Source of the DNA: Clostridia bacterium
GTDB taxonomy: Bacteria; Bacillota; Clostridia; Christensenellales; Aristaeellaceae
DNA length: 64,000 bases
NCBI GenBank assembly: GCA_017410455.1
Contig: JAFQQT010000043.1
Coordinates: 21,093-85,092, forward strand
Direction: 5' to 3'
Below are positions 41,821-50,500 of this stretch, one piece after another (position 1 is the stretch's first letter; each line of letters begins with the position of its first letter). Both the position numbers and the translations under genes were made by a program. Below the pieces are notes generated by a model. It was not told the origin of the DNA, ran no database searches, and was given only the letters and a program-made list of their open reading frames with translations.

Positions 41821-42393
41821 TTATTCGGCTGTCAGCGCGGTTTCGATGCAGGCAGTCAGCGCCAGGGCGGCGCGCTCGGCGCACAGCACGGCTTCGTCCG
41901 GCACATGGACGAACAGCCCGCGATACCCCAGCTCCGCCTCATGAAGCAGCAGGTGGTAGTACACATCGTTGCACACATACGCCCCCGCGGACAGGCTCAG
42001 CCCCGCGGGGATCTCCTTTGCCCGGAGGGCTTCGACCATCGCATGCACGGGCAGGCGGGTCATCAGGGCGGTTTCGCCGCCGGGGCAGATGGGCTCGCCG
42101 GAAAAGCGCTGCCCGGCGTTATCGGGGATGGCGCCCCAGCGGTAGTTGAGGGCGACCAGTTCCGGCGTGACGCCGCTGCGCCCGCTGGCAACGCCCGTGC
42201 AGATGACCAGCTCCGGCTGCAGGCGGCGGATCTCCGCCAGCAGGAGGTCGGCGGCCTGCTGATACACGACGGGCAGCCGCATGCGGTGCACTTCGCGCCC
42301 GCAGACCGCCTCCGGCACGCGCTGCACCGCCTCCCACGAGGGGTTGGCAGCCGCGCCGCCGAAGGGCTCGAATCCGGTGAGGAGGATGGACAT
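41821..42393 (-). CDS. pcp: Pyroglutamyl-peptidase I
   Basis: A 190-residue cysteine peptidase (family C15) that removes N-terminal pyroglutamate from peptides. TGFEPFGG opens the protein. The catalytic Glu is in GVTPELVALNY (near residue 77), the Cys in GAYVCNDVYYHLL (near 140) and the His in GLFVHVPDE (near 162), all in the right order. It is slightly shorter than the usual 210 residues. ATG 42393 is used because CGGAGG lies upstream. It could be transcribed from the promoter at 42716-42744 through a long repeat-bearing leader. Confidence 0.93.
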   Translation of the reverse strand: MSILLTGFEPFGGAAANPSWEAVQRVPEAVCGREVHRMRLPVVYQQAADLLLAEIRRLQPELVICTGVASGRSGVTPELVALNYRWGAIPDNAGQRFSGEPICPGGETALMTRLPVHAMVEALRAKEIPAGLSLSAGAYVCNDVYYHLLLHEAELGYRGLFVHVPDEAVLCAERAALALTACIETALTAE

Positions 42394-42428
42394 GGTGGTG
42401 GCCTCCGGGGGTGGTGGTGTGGGGGAAT

Positions 42429-42704
42429 GTCCCCTTGCGGGGTGTAGGTTGTTATGTATCAAGAAAGGAGGAGCTGCATAGTGAAGCAGTTTTTCCGTCC
42501 CCTTGCGGGGCAATGAAGCAGCCGCCACGCCCGCTGCGGCGGGGAACTCCCTCAGTCATCCCGCAGGCGGGATGCCAGCTCCCTCGGGGAGGGAGCCTTT
42601 GGGTGCGGCGGGGTGGGGTGGTGTGTCCCCTTGCGGGGCTGTAATGTAATGGAATTTCTCATTTCGTTGTTGGTTTGTTTGCTTGCTTCCGTCCCCTCGC
42701 GGGG
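42429..42704. repeat. Four spaced copies of GTCCCCTTGCGGGG
   Basis: Copies lie at 42429-42442, 42497-42510, 42625-42638 and 42691-42704 (the last with C for T). Start-to-start distances are 68, 128 and 66 nt, close to multiples of 66. Each unit is a small hairpin (CCCC/GGGG). The flanking bases differ between copies. Confidence 0.75.
42545..42598. repeat. CTCCCTC/GAGGGAG repeat copy
   Basis: AACTCCCTCAGTCATCCCGC, a GCGGGATG arm, then GCTCCCTC and GAGGGAGCC. It is the left half of the element seen at 47.2 and 52.6 kb and interrupts the GTCCCC series. Confidence 0.65.
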
Positions 42705-42715
42705 TGTGCATCCCC

Positions 42716-42744
42716 ATTATACCACACCCCGCTCCCCTGCGCAA
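42716..42744 (-). promoter_or_regulatory. Sigma-A promoter reading toward pcp
   Basis: Minus-strand TTGCGC, 17 nt, TATAAT. Transcription would start near 42709 and run through all four GTCCCC units before pcp. It also lies downstream of the small ORF at 42761-42952. Confidence 0.55.
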
Positions 42745-42760
42745 CCCCGGCCGCCGCGCC

Positions 42761-42952
42761 TCATACGCGGCCGGCGGGGGCTGCCCCGGGTGCATAAGGC
42801 GCACCGGTCAGGGGGATGTATGTGGAAGGCTTGCGCAAAGCCGGGATTTTCGCGTCATCGCGGGTGGTGGCGGAGGTTTCCGTGGGGTCGGCAAGGCTGG
42901 TCAGCAGAAGCGCAGCGACGATGGCTGCGTCGGACAGCTTGCGGGTCTTCAT
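42761..42952 (-). CDS. Small exported or membrane peptide, unknown
   Basis: A 63-residue frame with a basic start (MKTRKLSD), a short hydrophobic stretch (AAIVAALLLTSLA) and a polar Thr/Pro/Ala-rich remainder, like a short secreted peptide. A good AAAGGAG site lies 7 nt before the ATG, which is the main reason to report it. I recognise no family. It is divergent from the phosphodiester glycosidase gene. The alternative is a chance frame in GC-rich DNA. Confidence 0.4.
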   Translation of the reverse strand: MKTRKLSDAAIVAALLLTSLADPTETSATTRDDAKIPALRKPSTYIPLTGAPYAPGAAPAGRV

Positions 42953-43116
42953 GGGGCGGCTCCTTTCTGCAGCGGCCTGTCCGGCTGCAGTTTCATCATA
43001 ACCCGGGCGCGTGAAGCGGCCATGAAGCCTCCATGAAGCGGGCATGAATTTCGCGCTTCCCAGGGCGCGGGATCTGTGGTAAAATGATGAAAACGAGTTG
43101 CGGAGGAGAACCGACG

Positions 43117-43980
43117 ATGAAGAAGCTGCTTGTCCTGCTGCTGTTGCTGCTGGCGCTGCCTGCGCTGGCGGAGGAGCCCCTGCCGCCCTGGCAGCCCGCG
43201 CTGGAGATGGAAACGGTGGCGGAGCATGCTTCCGGCACGCTCATCTGGCGCATCGGCAAAACGAAGGTGGACAAGACCACCGTGTACGTCACCACCGTGT
43301 GGATGGCGGATCCCGGCCAGCAGATCGGCAAGGCCACGGCGGACTGGCGCAAGAACGTGCTGCCCACGGCGGACATCGCAAAGCGCGAGCCCGGCGCGTC
43401 GCTGATCATCAACGCCAGCGGCTATGTGACCCGCACGTACAAGTGGATCCCGGAGAACTACCCGGGCACCAACAGCGACTACTACTTCACGCCCCTGGGG
43501 TCGGTGACGGTGACGGACGGCGAAACCTTCCGCTGCCTGGAGGGCGTGCCCTACTACGGCCTGACCCTGAACACCGACGGCCTGCGCCTCCATGTGGGCG
43601 AGGATCCTGAGGCCGTGCTGGCGCAGGAACCCACCCAGACCTGGTCGTTCTACGTTGAGTGCCCCATCATCCGCGACCACCAGTCCATCCTCGACCCGGA
43701 GTGGAAATTCACCAACTCGAAGGCCATGCGCACCGTCATCGCCAGGATCGACGCGAACAACTACGTCATCCTCACCGTCACCAGCAATGGCGGCGGCCTG
43801 ACCATGGCGCGGGTGGTGGAGTTCCTCATGGAGGCGTTCGACCCCGAGTGGGCCTACAACCTTGACGGCGGCCCCTCCAGCGCGCTGATGTACCGCGACG
43901 GAAACGGCAAGCTCCACACCGTGTGGAAGAATGGTCAGGCCAATGTGGACGTCATGACCTTCAGCGAGCTGCCGCAGTGA
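43117..43980 (+). CDS. Secreted phosphodiester glycosidase (NAGPA) family protein
   Basis: A 287-residue exported protein with a signal peptide (MKKLLVLLLLLLALPALAEE). The mature part matches the phosphodiester glycosidase/NAGPA family: ASLIINASGYVTRTY near residue 100, MRTVIARIDANNYVILTVTSNGGG near 205 and the signature EWAYNLDGGPSSALMY near 250. Enzymes of this family cleave sugar-1-phosphodiester links in surface polymers. It is the second such domain in this window (see 14006-16144). GGAGGAGAA precedes ATG 43117. Confidence 0.85.
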   Translation: MKKLLVLLLLLLALPALAEEPLPPWQPALEMETVAEHASGTLIWRIGKTKVDKTTVYVTTVWMADPGQQIGKATADWRKNVLPTADIAKREPGASLIINASGYVTRTYKWIPENYPGTNSDYYFTPLGSVTVTDGETFRCLEGVPYYGLTLNTDGLRLHVGEDPEAVLAQEPTQTWSFYVECPIIRDHQSILDPEWKFTNSKAMRTVIARIDANNYVILTVTSNGGGLTMARVVEFLMEAFDPEWAYNLDGGPSSALMYRDGNGKLHTVWKNGQANVDVMTFSELPQ

Positions 43981-44001
43981 CGGCGGGGGAGGAGAGATTC
44001 C

Positions 44002-44505
44002 ATGTATGAAACAGTGAACGGCGCTTTTCCGGTGCGCGTGGTGCGCATCGCGCCCTTCCGGGCGGTGACCAGCGGGCCGGATACCCCCGAGCGGGTCTTT
44101 GGCGATTTCAACGCCTGGCAGGAGGCGCACATGCACCTGATCCGGCCGATGCTCTGTGGTGCGCCGGATTTCCTCTGCGGGGAGGATGGGAAGCTGGAGT
44201 GGCTCTGGGCGGTGAAGGAGGGCGTGACGGCGGCGGATGTGCAGCCCTACCAGCTTGTGGAGCACCCCGGCGGGCTGTACGCCTGCGCGGTCACGGTGGA
44301 TGGCGATGACGCGCTGATGGCGCGTGCCCATGCCGGCATCCTGCAATGGATCGGCGGCAGCGGCTTCGAGCCGGACGAACGGCCGGGGCGCGCCACGATG
44401 GTGCACATGCTCACCCCGGAGGGTGCGCTCCGTGCGGCCCTGGGCTATGATCAGGCCGAGATTTTCGTGCCTGTACGGGTGAAGAAAGGTGTGGCTGACG
44501 AATGA
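44002..44505 (+). CDS. GyrI-like effector-binding domain protein (tentative)
   Basis: A 167-residue soluble protein. The alternating pattern FPVRVVRIAPFRAVTSG ... PGGLYACAVTVDG ... AEIFVPVRVKK resembles the GyrI-like/SOUL small-molecule-binding fold, in which a Glu near the C-terminal strand contacts ligand. No DNA-binding domain is present. The stop overlaps the next start by 4 nt, indicating translational coupling with the membrane-anchored protein that follows. Confidence 0.55.
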   Translation: MYETVNGAFPVRVVRIAPFRAVTSGPDTPERVFGDFNAWQEAHMHLIRPMLCGAPDFLCGEDGKLEWLWAVKEGVTAADVQPYQLVEHPGGLYACAVTVDGDDALMARAHAGILQWIGGSGFEPDERPGRATMVHMLTPEGALRAALGYDQAEIFVPVRVKKGVADE

Positions 44506-45833
44506 AGAAGATCATCAGGGGCATCCTGAAATGGATCGGCATCCTGCTGCTGGCGGGCATTGTGGGTACGGTGGCCTTCCGCTTCCTGTATGCGCGGAAC
44601 TGGGGCGATGACGCTGACGGGCTGGCGCTGGCGGATGTTGCCTGGGAGGCCGCAGAGGCGGACGGCGTCATCTCCCCGGAGGAGGTGGCGCAGCATTACG
44701 CCCCCGTCATCGATCAGGCGGTCAACGTGCTGCTGAGCGAGGGCGGTCGCGGCGACTTCATCACCGCTGTCGACTACGATGGCGACTGGTCGGCACTCAA
44801 CAACTGGGAGAACCTGCGCTCAGGCGACCTGGGTGCGGTGGTGTACTACTCCGTGCAGGAGACGGACACGCACTGGTTCGTCGGCTATTACTTCTATCAT
44901 CCCCGGGATGATGCGGAAATCTGGCTCGACCGCCACGAGAACGACCTGGAGGGCGTCATGCTGGCCGTGCCGAAGTCGGATGATGGCTACCTGCCCCCGG
45001 AGTACATGTACACCCAGGGGCACGGCAATGTCTACTTCTACTTCAGCGGCAGCGCGGACAGCATGCTGAACGGCAGCCATTACGGCGGTGCGCTGGCCCT
45101 GCAGCTGAACACCGACCGCCCCTGCATCTACATCACCCCCAACGGCACGCTGGAGAACTGCGGCCACAGCGTGGAATCCGCCGCCGGACACAGCACCTAC
45201 TGGTCCGTGGGGGAGAGCGGCGTGCGCTACTTCTACGGCGGCGTGGCGGAAACGCCCGTGACATGGAATGGCGACTTCAGCCGCAATCCGTGCAGCTATG
45301 CCCTGCGCCCGCTGGAGGAGCTGTGGGCCTGGCGCAACGGCCCCTATGACGGCACCGGCGTGTTCGGCTCCTACGGCGCCTTTGACGGCGACAACTGGGG
45401 TACGGACAAGGCCAATCCCCCGTGGGGCTGGCGCAACAAGACCATCTACGGCTTCGGCGGCTCCTTCCTCTCCGACCCGGCGTGGACCATCAACCACGCC
45501 ATCTCCGGCGCGGCGCTTTCGGCGGACTACACCGTCAACCCCTGGGCTGAGTGGCGCATCAGCAACATCCGCGCGCTGATCCCGGCCACCGTGGATGCGG
45601 ATTCCGTGACGCTCCACCTCATCCGCGAGGGCGGCTGGGAACTCTCCAACCCTGCCTGGTTCACCCTGACGGAGGAGCGCGCCGGCGTGTACGCCGTGAC
45701 CGCGGGCGGCCAGAACGCGCTGTGGGTCGCCGCGCCCGAAACGGCTACCTGGCGCTTCGAGGTGCGCGGGGCGGATGGCCAGCTGCTGACCACCTGTGCG
45801 GTGGCCTTTGACAAGGCGTACCGGGCGGACTGA
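44502..45833 (+). CDS. Membrane-anchored extracellular protein, function unknown
   Basis: A 443-residue protein with one N-terminal membrane helix (about 7-28) and a large outside domain rich in Trp, Tyr and Gly. The stretch THWFVGYYFYHPRDDAEIWLDRHENDLEGVML resembles, at low confidence, the His-rich core of NPP1/Vps62-type domains (H-x-x-D-x-E). No catalytic assignment is possible. It is coupled to the GyrI-like gene upstream. It is followed after 16 nt by the hairpin that carries the spoIVB ribosome-binding site. Confidence 0.6.
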   Translation: MKKIIRGILKWIGILLLAGIVGTVAFRFLYARNWGDDADGLALADVAWEAAEADGVISPEEVAQHYAPVIDQAVNVLLSEGGRGDFITAVDYDGDWSALNNWENLRSGDLGAVVYYSVQETDTHWFVGYYFYHPRDDAEIWLDRHENDLEGVMLAVPKSDDGYLPPEYMYTQGHGNVYFYFSGSADSMLNGSHYGGALALQLNTDRPCIYITPNGTLENCGHSVESAAGHSTYWSVGESGVRYFYGGVAETPVTWNGDFSRNPCSYALRPLEELWAWRNGPYDGTGVFGSYGAFDGDNWGTDKANPPWGWRNKTIYGFGGSFLSDPAWTINHAISGAALSADYTVNPWAEWRISNIRALIPATVDADSVTLHLIREGGWELSNPAWFTLTEERAGVYAVTAGGQNALWVAAPETATWRFEVRGADGQLLTTCAVAFDKAYRAD

Positions 45834-45849
45834 ACGAAAATTCCAGCAT

Positions 45850-45896
45850 ACCTCCCGTCCCATCCGGCGACAATGCCGGGTAGGATGGGAGGTTTT
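45850..45896 (+). terminator. Terminator-like hairpin overlapping the spoIVB ribosome-binding site
   Basis: CCCATCC with inner CCGGC pairs with GCCGG and GGATGGGAGG, and the 3' arm ends in TTTT. GGGAGG in that arm is the only ribosome-binding site for spoIVB, whose ATG is at 45901. Confidence 0.7.
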
Positions 45897-45900
45897 GTGC

Positions 45901-47157
45901 ATGAAGAAGGCTTCGACCCTCAAGCGCTCCCTCGGCGTGGTGCTGACGGCGCTGCTGATGCTGACGTGGTTTTCCCCCATGCAGCAGGCGCTGCGGACGC
46001 TGCCGGACAGCATCACCCTGACCCAGGGGCAGGTGAGCGTGCTGGCCCTGGGCGGGCTGACAGCCAGCGCATCCGACTCGCTGACCGTCACGGCCTCGCA
46101 GGACGAGACCCTCGCGCAGGTGGGCGCAGTGACGGTGCTGGCGCAATCCCCCGGCAAGGGGGAGCTGCTGCTGAGCCTCTTCGGCATTCCGCTGCGGCGC
46201 GTGGAGGTGGAGGTCAGCCCGGATAAGCGGCTCATTCCCGGCGGGCAGGCCCTGGGCGTGGCCATGCGCACGGAGGGGGTGCTCATCGTGGGCCTGAGTG
46301 ATACGGCGCAGGGCGTGTGCCCGGCCCGGGACGGCGGCCTGCAGGCGGGGGACGTGATCCTGGCTGTGGGCGGCGAGGCTGTGGCGGATACCGAGGCGCT
46401 GACGCAGTTGGTCAACGCGGCGGGCGGGCAGCCGCTGGCCATCGCCTTCTCCCGGGACGGGCAGGCGCACACTACCACCCTGACCCCGCATGTGGATGCT
46501 GCCACCGGCGCGGTGCGTATCGGCGCCTGGGTGCGGGACTCCACCGCCGGCGTGGGTACGCTCTCCTTCTACGACCCGGACACCGGGCGCTACGCCGCCC
46601 TGGGCCATGCCATCACCGATGGCGACACCGGCGCGGTGCTGAGCGTGGGCGAAGGGCAGGTGCTCAGGGCCAGCATCGTTGCGGTGCAGCGCGGGCAGAG
46701 CGGCGCGCCGGGGGAACTCAAGGGCAGCTTCCTGCGGGAGAAGGAGACCCTGGGCGACATCCGTCGCAACACGATCCTGGGCATTTACGGGACGATGGAC
46801 GAACCGGCTGAGAACCCCCTCTACCCCGACGGCCTGCCCATCGGCCTGCGCGACACGGTGCACACCGGCGCAGCGACGATCCTCGCCACGGTGGATGGAG
46901 GTGGGATCGCAGAGTACGCGGTGGAGATTGTCCGGGTGAACCCGCAGAGCAGCCCCGCGCCCAAAAGCATGGTCATCCGCGTGACGGACGAGCGCCTGCT
47001 GGAAAAGACCGGCGGCATCGTGCAGGGCATGAGCGGCAGCCCCATCATTCAGGACGGGAAGATCATCGGGGCGGTGACGCATGTGTTTGTGGGGGATCCC
47101 ACGCAGGGTTACGGACTGTATGTGGACTGGATGCTGCAGGAGGCGGGGGCCATCTGA
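45901..47157 (+). CDS. spoIVB: SpoIVB peptidase (family S55)
   Basis: A 418-residue exported serine protease. In sporulation it is secreted from the forespore and cuts SpoIVFA, releasing pro-sigma-K processing. An N-terminal membrane/signal segment is followed by a PDZ domain (about 110-200, GLQAGDVILAVGGEAV). The S55 domain then has ALGHAITDGDTG (His near residue 235) and QGMSGSPIIQDGKIIGAVTHV (Ser near 378). The length is normal (B. subtilis 426). Its last codons (WMLQEAGAI) recur in altered form after the BspA gene (see finding). It is strong evidence that the organism can form endospores. Confidence 0.95.
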   Translation: MKKASTLKRSLGVVLTALLMLTWFSPMQQALRTLPDSITLTQGQVSVLALGGLTASASDSLTVTASQDETLAQVGAVTVLAQSPGKGELLLSLFGIPLRRVEVEVSPDKRLIPGGQALGVAMRTEGVLIVGLSDTAQGVCPARDGGLQAGDVILAVGGEAVADTEALTQLVNAAGGQPLAIAFSRDGQAHTTTLTPHVDAATGAVRIGAWVRDSTAGVGTLSFYDPDTGRYAALGHAITDGDTGAVLSVGEGQVLRASIVAVQRGQSGAPGELKGSFLREKETLGDIRRNTILGIYGTMDEPAENPLYPDGLPIGLRDTVHTGAATILATVDGGGIAEYAVEIVRVNPQSSPAPKSMVIRVTDERLLEKTGGIVQGMSGSPIIQDGKIIGAVTHVFVGDPTQGYGLYVDWMLQEAGAI

Positions 47158-47309
47158 TCCTGTGCAGCTGGTTATCATGGCGGCCCGCACATTCTCCCTC
47201 AGTCGCCTGCGGGCGACAGCTCCCTCCCAGAGGGAACTGGCAGCACAGCAAGGTGCTGACTGAGGGAGAACGCGGGTGCGACGCCGCAGTCCGGCGACAT
47301 GAGCATGCA
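47128..47309. repeat. Left repeat block flanking the BspA gene
   Basis: Starts inside the last codons of spoIVB and includes a CTCCCTCAGTC ... GACTGAGGGAG inverted-repeat element (47191-47274). It ends with CATGAGCATGCA. The block at 52562-52829 has the same order of segments in the same orientation. Confidence 0.75.
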
Positions 47310-47331
47310 GCATGTACTTTTCTGAAAAGGA

Positions 47332-47360
47332 TTGCTTTCGGGAAATTCTTGTGGTATAAT
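47332..47360 (+). promoter_or_regulatory. Sigma-A promoter of the BspA-like gene
   Basis: TTGCTT, 17 nt, TATAAT. It gives a leader of about 165 nt in which no clear riboswitch or terminator is seen. Confidence 0.7.
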
Positions 47361-47533
47361 ATGCCTTACACAAAAGGATGTGTATATTTCTGGGCTGTAT
47401 AAGAACCGTGAAACAACCATTCCAATGGAGCTGCGCCGGAATATAACCGGCAAAGAGAATAGGGAGGAGGTGTGTTCTGTCCGGGATTTCCGCAGACAGG
47501 GCATGCCTTTTGCTTTTTGAAGGAGGAATTGCG

Positions 47534-50500
47534 ATGACAAGAATGAATATCCTGACCAAGCTGCTCTGCGCGGTGCTGGTGCTGTGCGGCCTTTTGTGCT
47601 GCGCGGGCGCCGCGGGGGCGGAGGGCGACTGCGCCCACACCTTCACGGACGGCGCATGCACCACCTGCGGCGTTACCGGCGGCTACTGCGGCGCGGAGGG
47701 CGGCGAGCAGAGCGTGACCTGGACTTTGGCGGACAACCACCTGGTCATCTCCGGCACGGGCGCGATGGCGGATTCGTACTACGGAGATCTGCCTTGGTGG
47801 GATTCGCATCAAACCATCACCGACGTGACCATCGGCGAGGGCGTGACCCACATCGGCAAGCATGCGTTCTACAACTTCCGTTCCCTGACGGAGATCACCA
47901 TCCCCGCCAGCGTGGAGTCCATTGGTTATGAGGCTTTCGGAAACAGCACGGTGTCAAGCGTCACCTTTGCCCCGAACAGCCGGCTGACCACCATCGACGG
48001 TTATGCGTTCAGCTATCTTGGCTCCCTGAAGCAGATCACCCTTCCCGCCAGCGTGGAGTCCATCGGAAACGGTGCTTTTGAGTCCTGTTACGCTCTGGAG
48101 ACCGTAACCTTTGCGGAGGGCAGCAGGCTGAGCAGCCTCGGATATATGCCCTTCTTCACCTGCGATTCCCTGACCGCCATCAGCATCCCGGAGAGCGTCA
48201 CCGCCTACAAGACCATTGACGGCGTGCTGTATTCCGGCGACGGAACGACCCTCCTGCTCTACCCCGCGGGCAAAACGGATGAAGCCTTCACCACCCCGGC
48301 GGGCGTGACCACCATTGCGGAACTCGCATTTTTCAATGCTCAGCTCCATAACATCACCCTTTCCGAGGGGGTGACCACGATCGGAATGAACGCTTTCCTT
48401 GGGTGTTTCAGCATACAGTCCGTGAGCCTGCCCAGCACGCTGACCAGCATCGGCGAGTATGCGTTCGCCAACTGCGACGGCCTGACCACCATCACCATCC
48501 CGGCCAGTGTGTCCAGCATCGGCGAGCATGCGTTCGAGGGCTGCTATGGCCTGACCGAGGTCAACATCCCTGCCAGCGTGTCCAGCATCGGCGATTTTGC
48601 GTTCTTTAGCTGCATCAAACTGACCACCGTCACCATCCCGGCCAGCGTGACCAGCATCGGCACGGATGCGTTCTATGGCTGCCGCGCCCTGACCACCGTC
48701 AACGCCCCCTGCAACTGGGACGGCAGCCTGTACACCTTCGAGGATACCGTGACGGTGAACGTGGCTGACCATGCCTTCGCGGACGGCGTGTGCACGGGCT
48801 GCGGCGTCACCGGCGGCTACTGCGGCGCGGAGGGCGACAACGTGAAGTGGACGCTGGTGGACGGCACCCTGACCATCACCGGCACGGGCGCTATGGCGGA
48901 CTATGACTCCTTCAAAGACAGGCCCTGGTACACCTATCGCAATAGCATCACCGCCCTGACCATCCAGGAGGGTGTGACCACCATCGGCAGGTATGCATTC
49001 CACCAGACTGCCGGTCTGAAGAACGTGACCATTCCCGCCAGCGTCACAAAGCTGGGCTACTGTGCGTTCACTGGCTCCGGTCTGGAGACTGTCACCTTCG
49101 CTGATGAGAGCCAGCTGACCACCATTGACCATTGTGCGTTCCAGTATTGCGATGCGCTGACGGAGATCACCCTGCCTGCCGGCGTGGGGAGCTTCCAGCC
49201 TGATTTGGTGTTCTATGGTTGTACAGCGTTGACAGATATCCATGTAGCCGAGGGCAACACGATCTACAAGTCTGTTGACGGCGTGCTGTACACCGCGGAC
49301 GGCACGACCCTTATGCTCTATCCTGAGGGCAAGACCGCGACGTCCTTCACCACCCCGACGGGCGTGACCACCATTGGTCAGGCGGCCTTCTCCGACAATG
49401 GTAACATCAAATCCGTCACCCTTTCCGAAGGCGTGACCACCATCAGCGATCAAGCGTTCTTGTTCTGCGGTGCACTGGCTGAGGTTACCATTCCCGCCAG
49501 TATGGAGAGCATCGGAGTGCATGCGTTCTATGGCTGCGAGGCCCTGACCACCGTCACTATACCCGCCAGTGTGGAGAGCATCGGCGAGGATGCGTTCTAT
49601 GACTGCACCGCCCTGACCACCGTCAACGCCCCCTGCAACTGGGACGGCAGCCTGTACACCTTCGCGGACACCGTGACGGTGAACGTCCCCGAGCACACCG
49701 GCGGCACGGCGAACTGCCAGTCCGGCGCGATCTGCGAGGCCTGCGGCGAAGCATACGGCGAGCTGGACTACGACGTCCACGCCAACACCGAGGTCGTCTG
49801 GACGTGGTACCCGAATGACGATACCGTCTCCGCCTATGCTGAACTGATCTGCGCGGACTGCGAAACCTGCATCATGAGCACCTCCGGCGAGGGCGAATTC
49901 CTGGGCGAAACCGAGGGGACGGACTGCCTGAACCCCGGCAGCCTGAGATACTCCGCCACGCTGACCTTCGAGGACGACACAGAGGTGAGCGGTACCCACA
50001 CCGTCACCATCCCCAGCGAAAACCACGTCGGCCCGATGAGTAACGGCTTCTGCGCGGCCTGCGGCAGTGCCGAGAAGCCCGAGGTCGATCCCGGCGAGTA
50101 CGAGGACGAAACCTGGGACGACGTCTACCTCATCTCCAACGCGGGTCAGCTCTACTGGTTCGCCAACGAGGTCAACGGCGGCAACAACGGCATCGGCGCG
50201 CGCCTGACGGCCAACATCACCGTGCCTGCCTCCGTCAGCAAGGGCGGCAGCATCCCGGATTGGGAGCCCATCGGCCAGGGCTGGACGCCCTACTGCGGCG
50301 ACTTCAACGGCGGCGGCCACACCATCTCCGGCCTGTACTGCGTGTCGAACCGCGCCGGCCTCTTCGGCTACACGGATTACTACTACAACATCCGCAACAT
50401 CGGCGTGGTGAACGGCACCTTCATCGGCAGCGACTACGCGGGTGCGCTGGTTGGCTACGCATCGAGCAATATCAGCGGCTGCTGGGCCAGCGGCAACACC

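Larger units (their letters stand above)
42394..42760. other. Non-coding region with repeated GTCCCCTTGCGGGG units and a CTCCCTC element
   Basis: These 367 bases lack a convincing gene. They hold four GTCCCCTTGCGGGG units, a CTCCCTC repeat copy and a minus-strand promoter. Confidence 0.7.

Noticed and set aside
42429-42704. CRISPR array
   Set aside because: Only a 14-bp core is shared by four units, the rest of the putative repeat is not conserved, one interval is double length and no cas gene is present. It is listed as a repeat and a finding instead.
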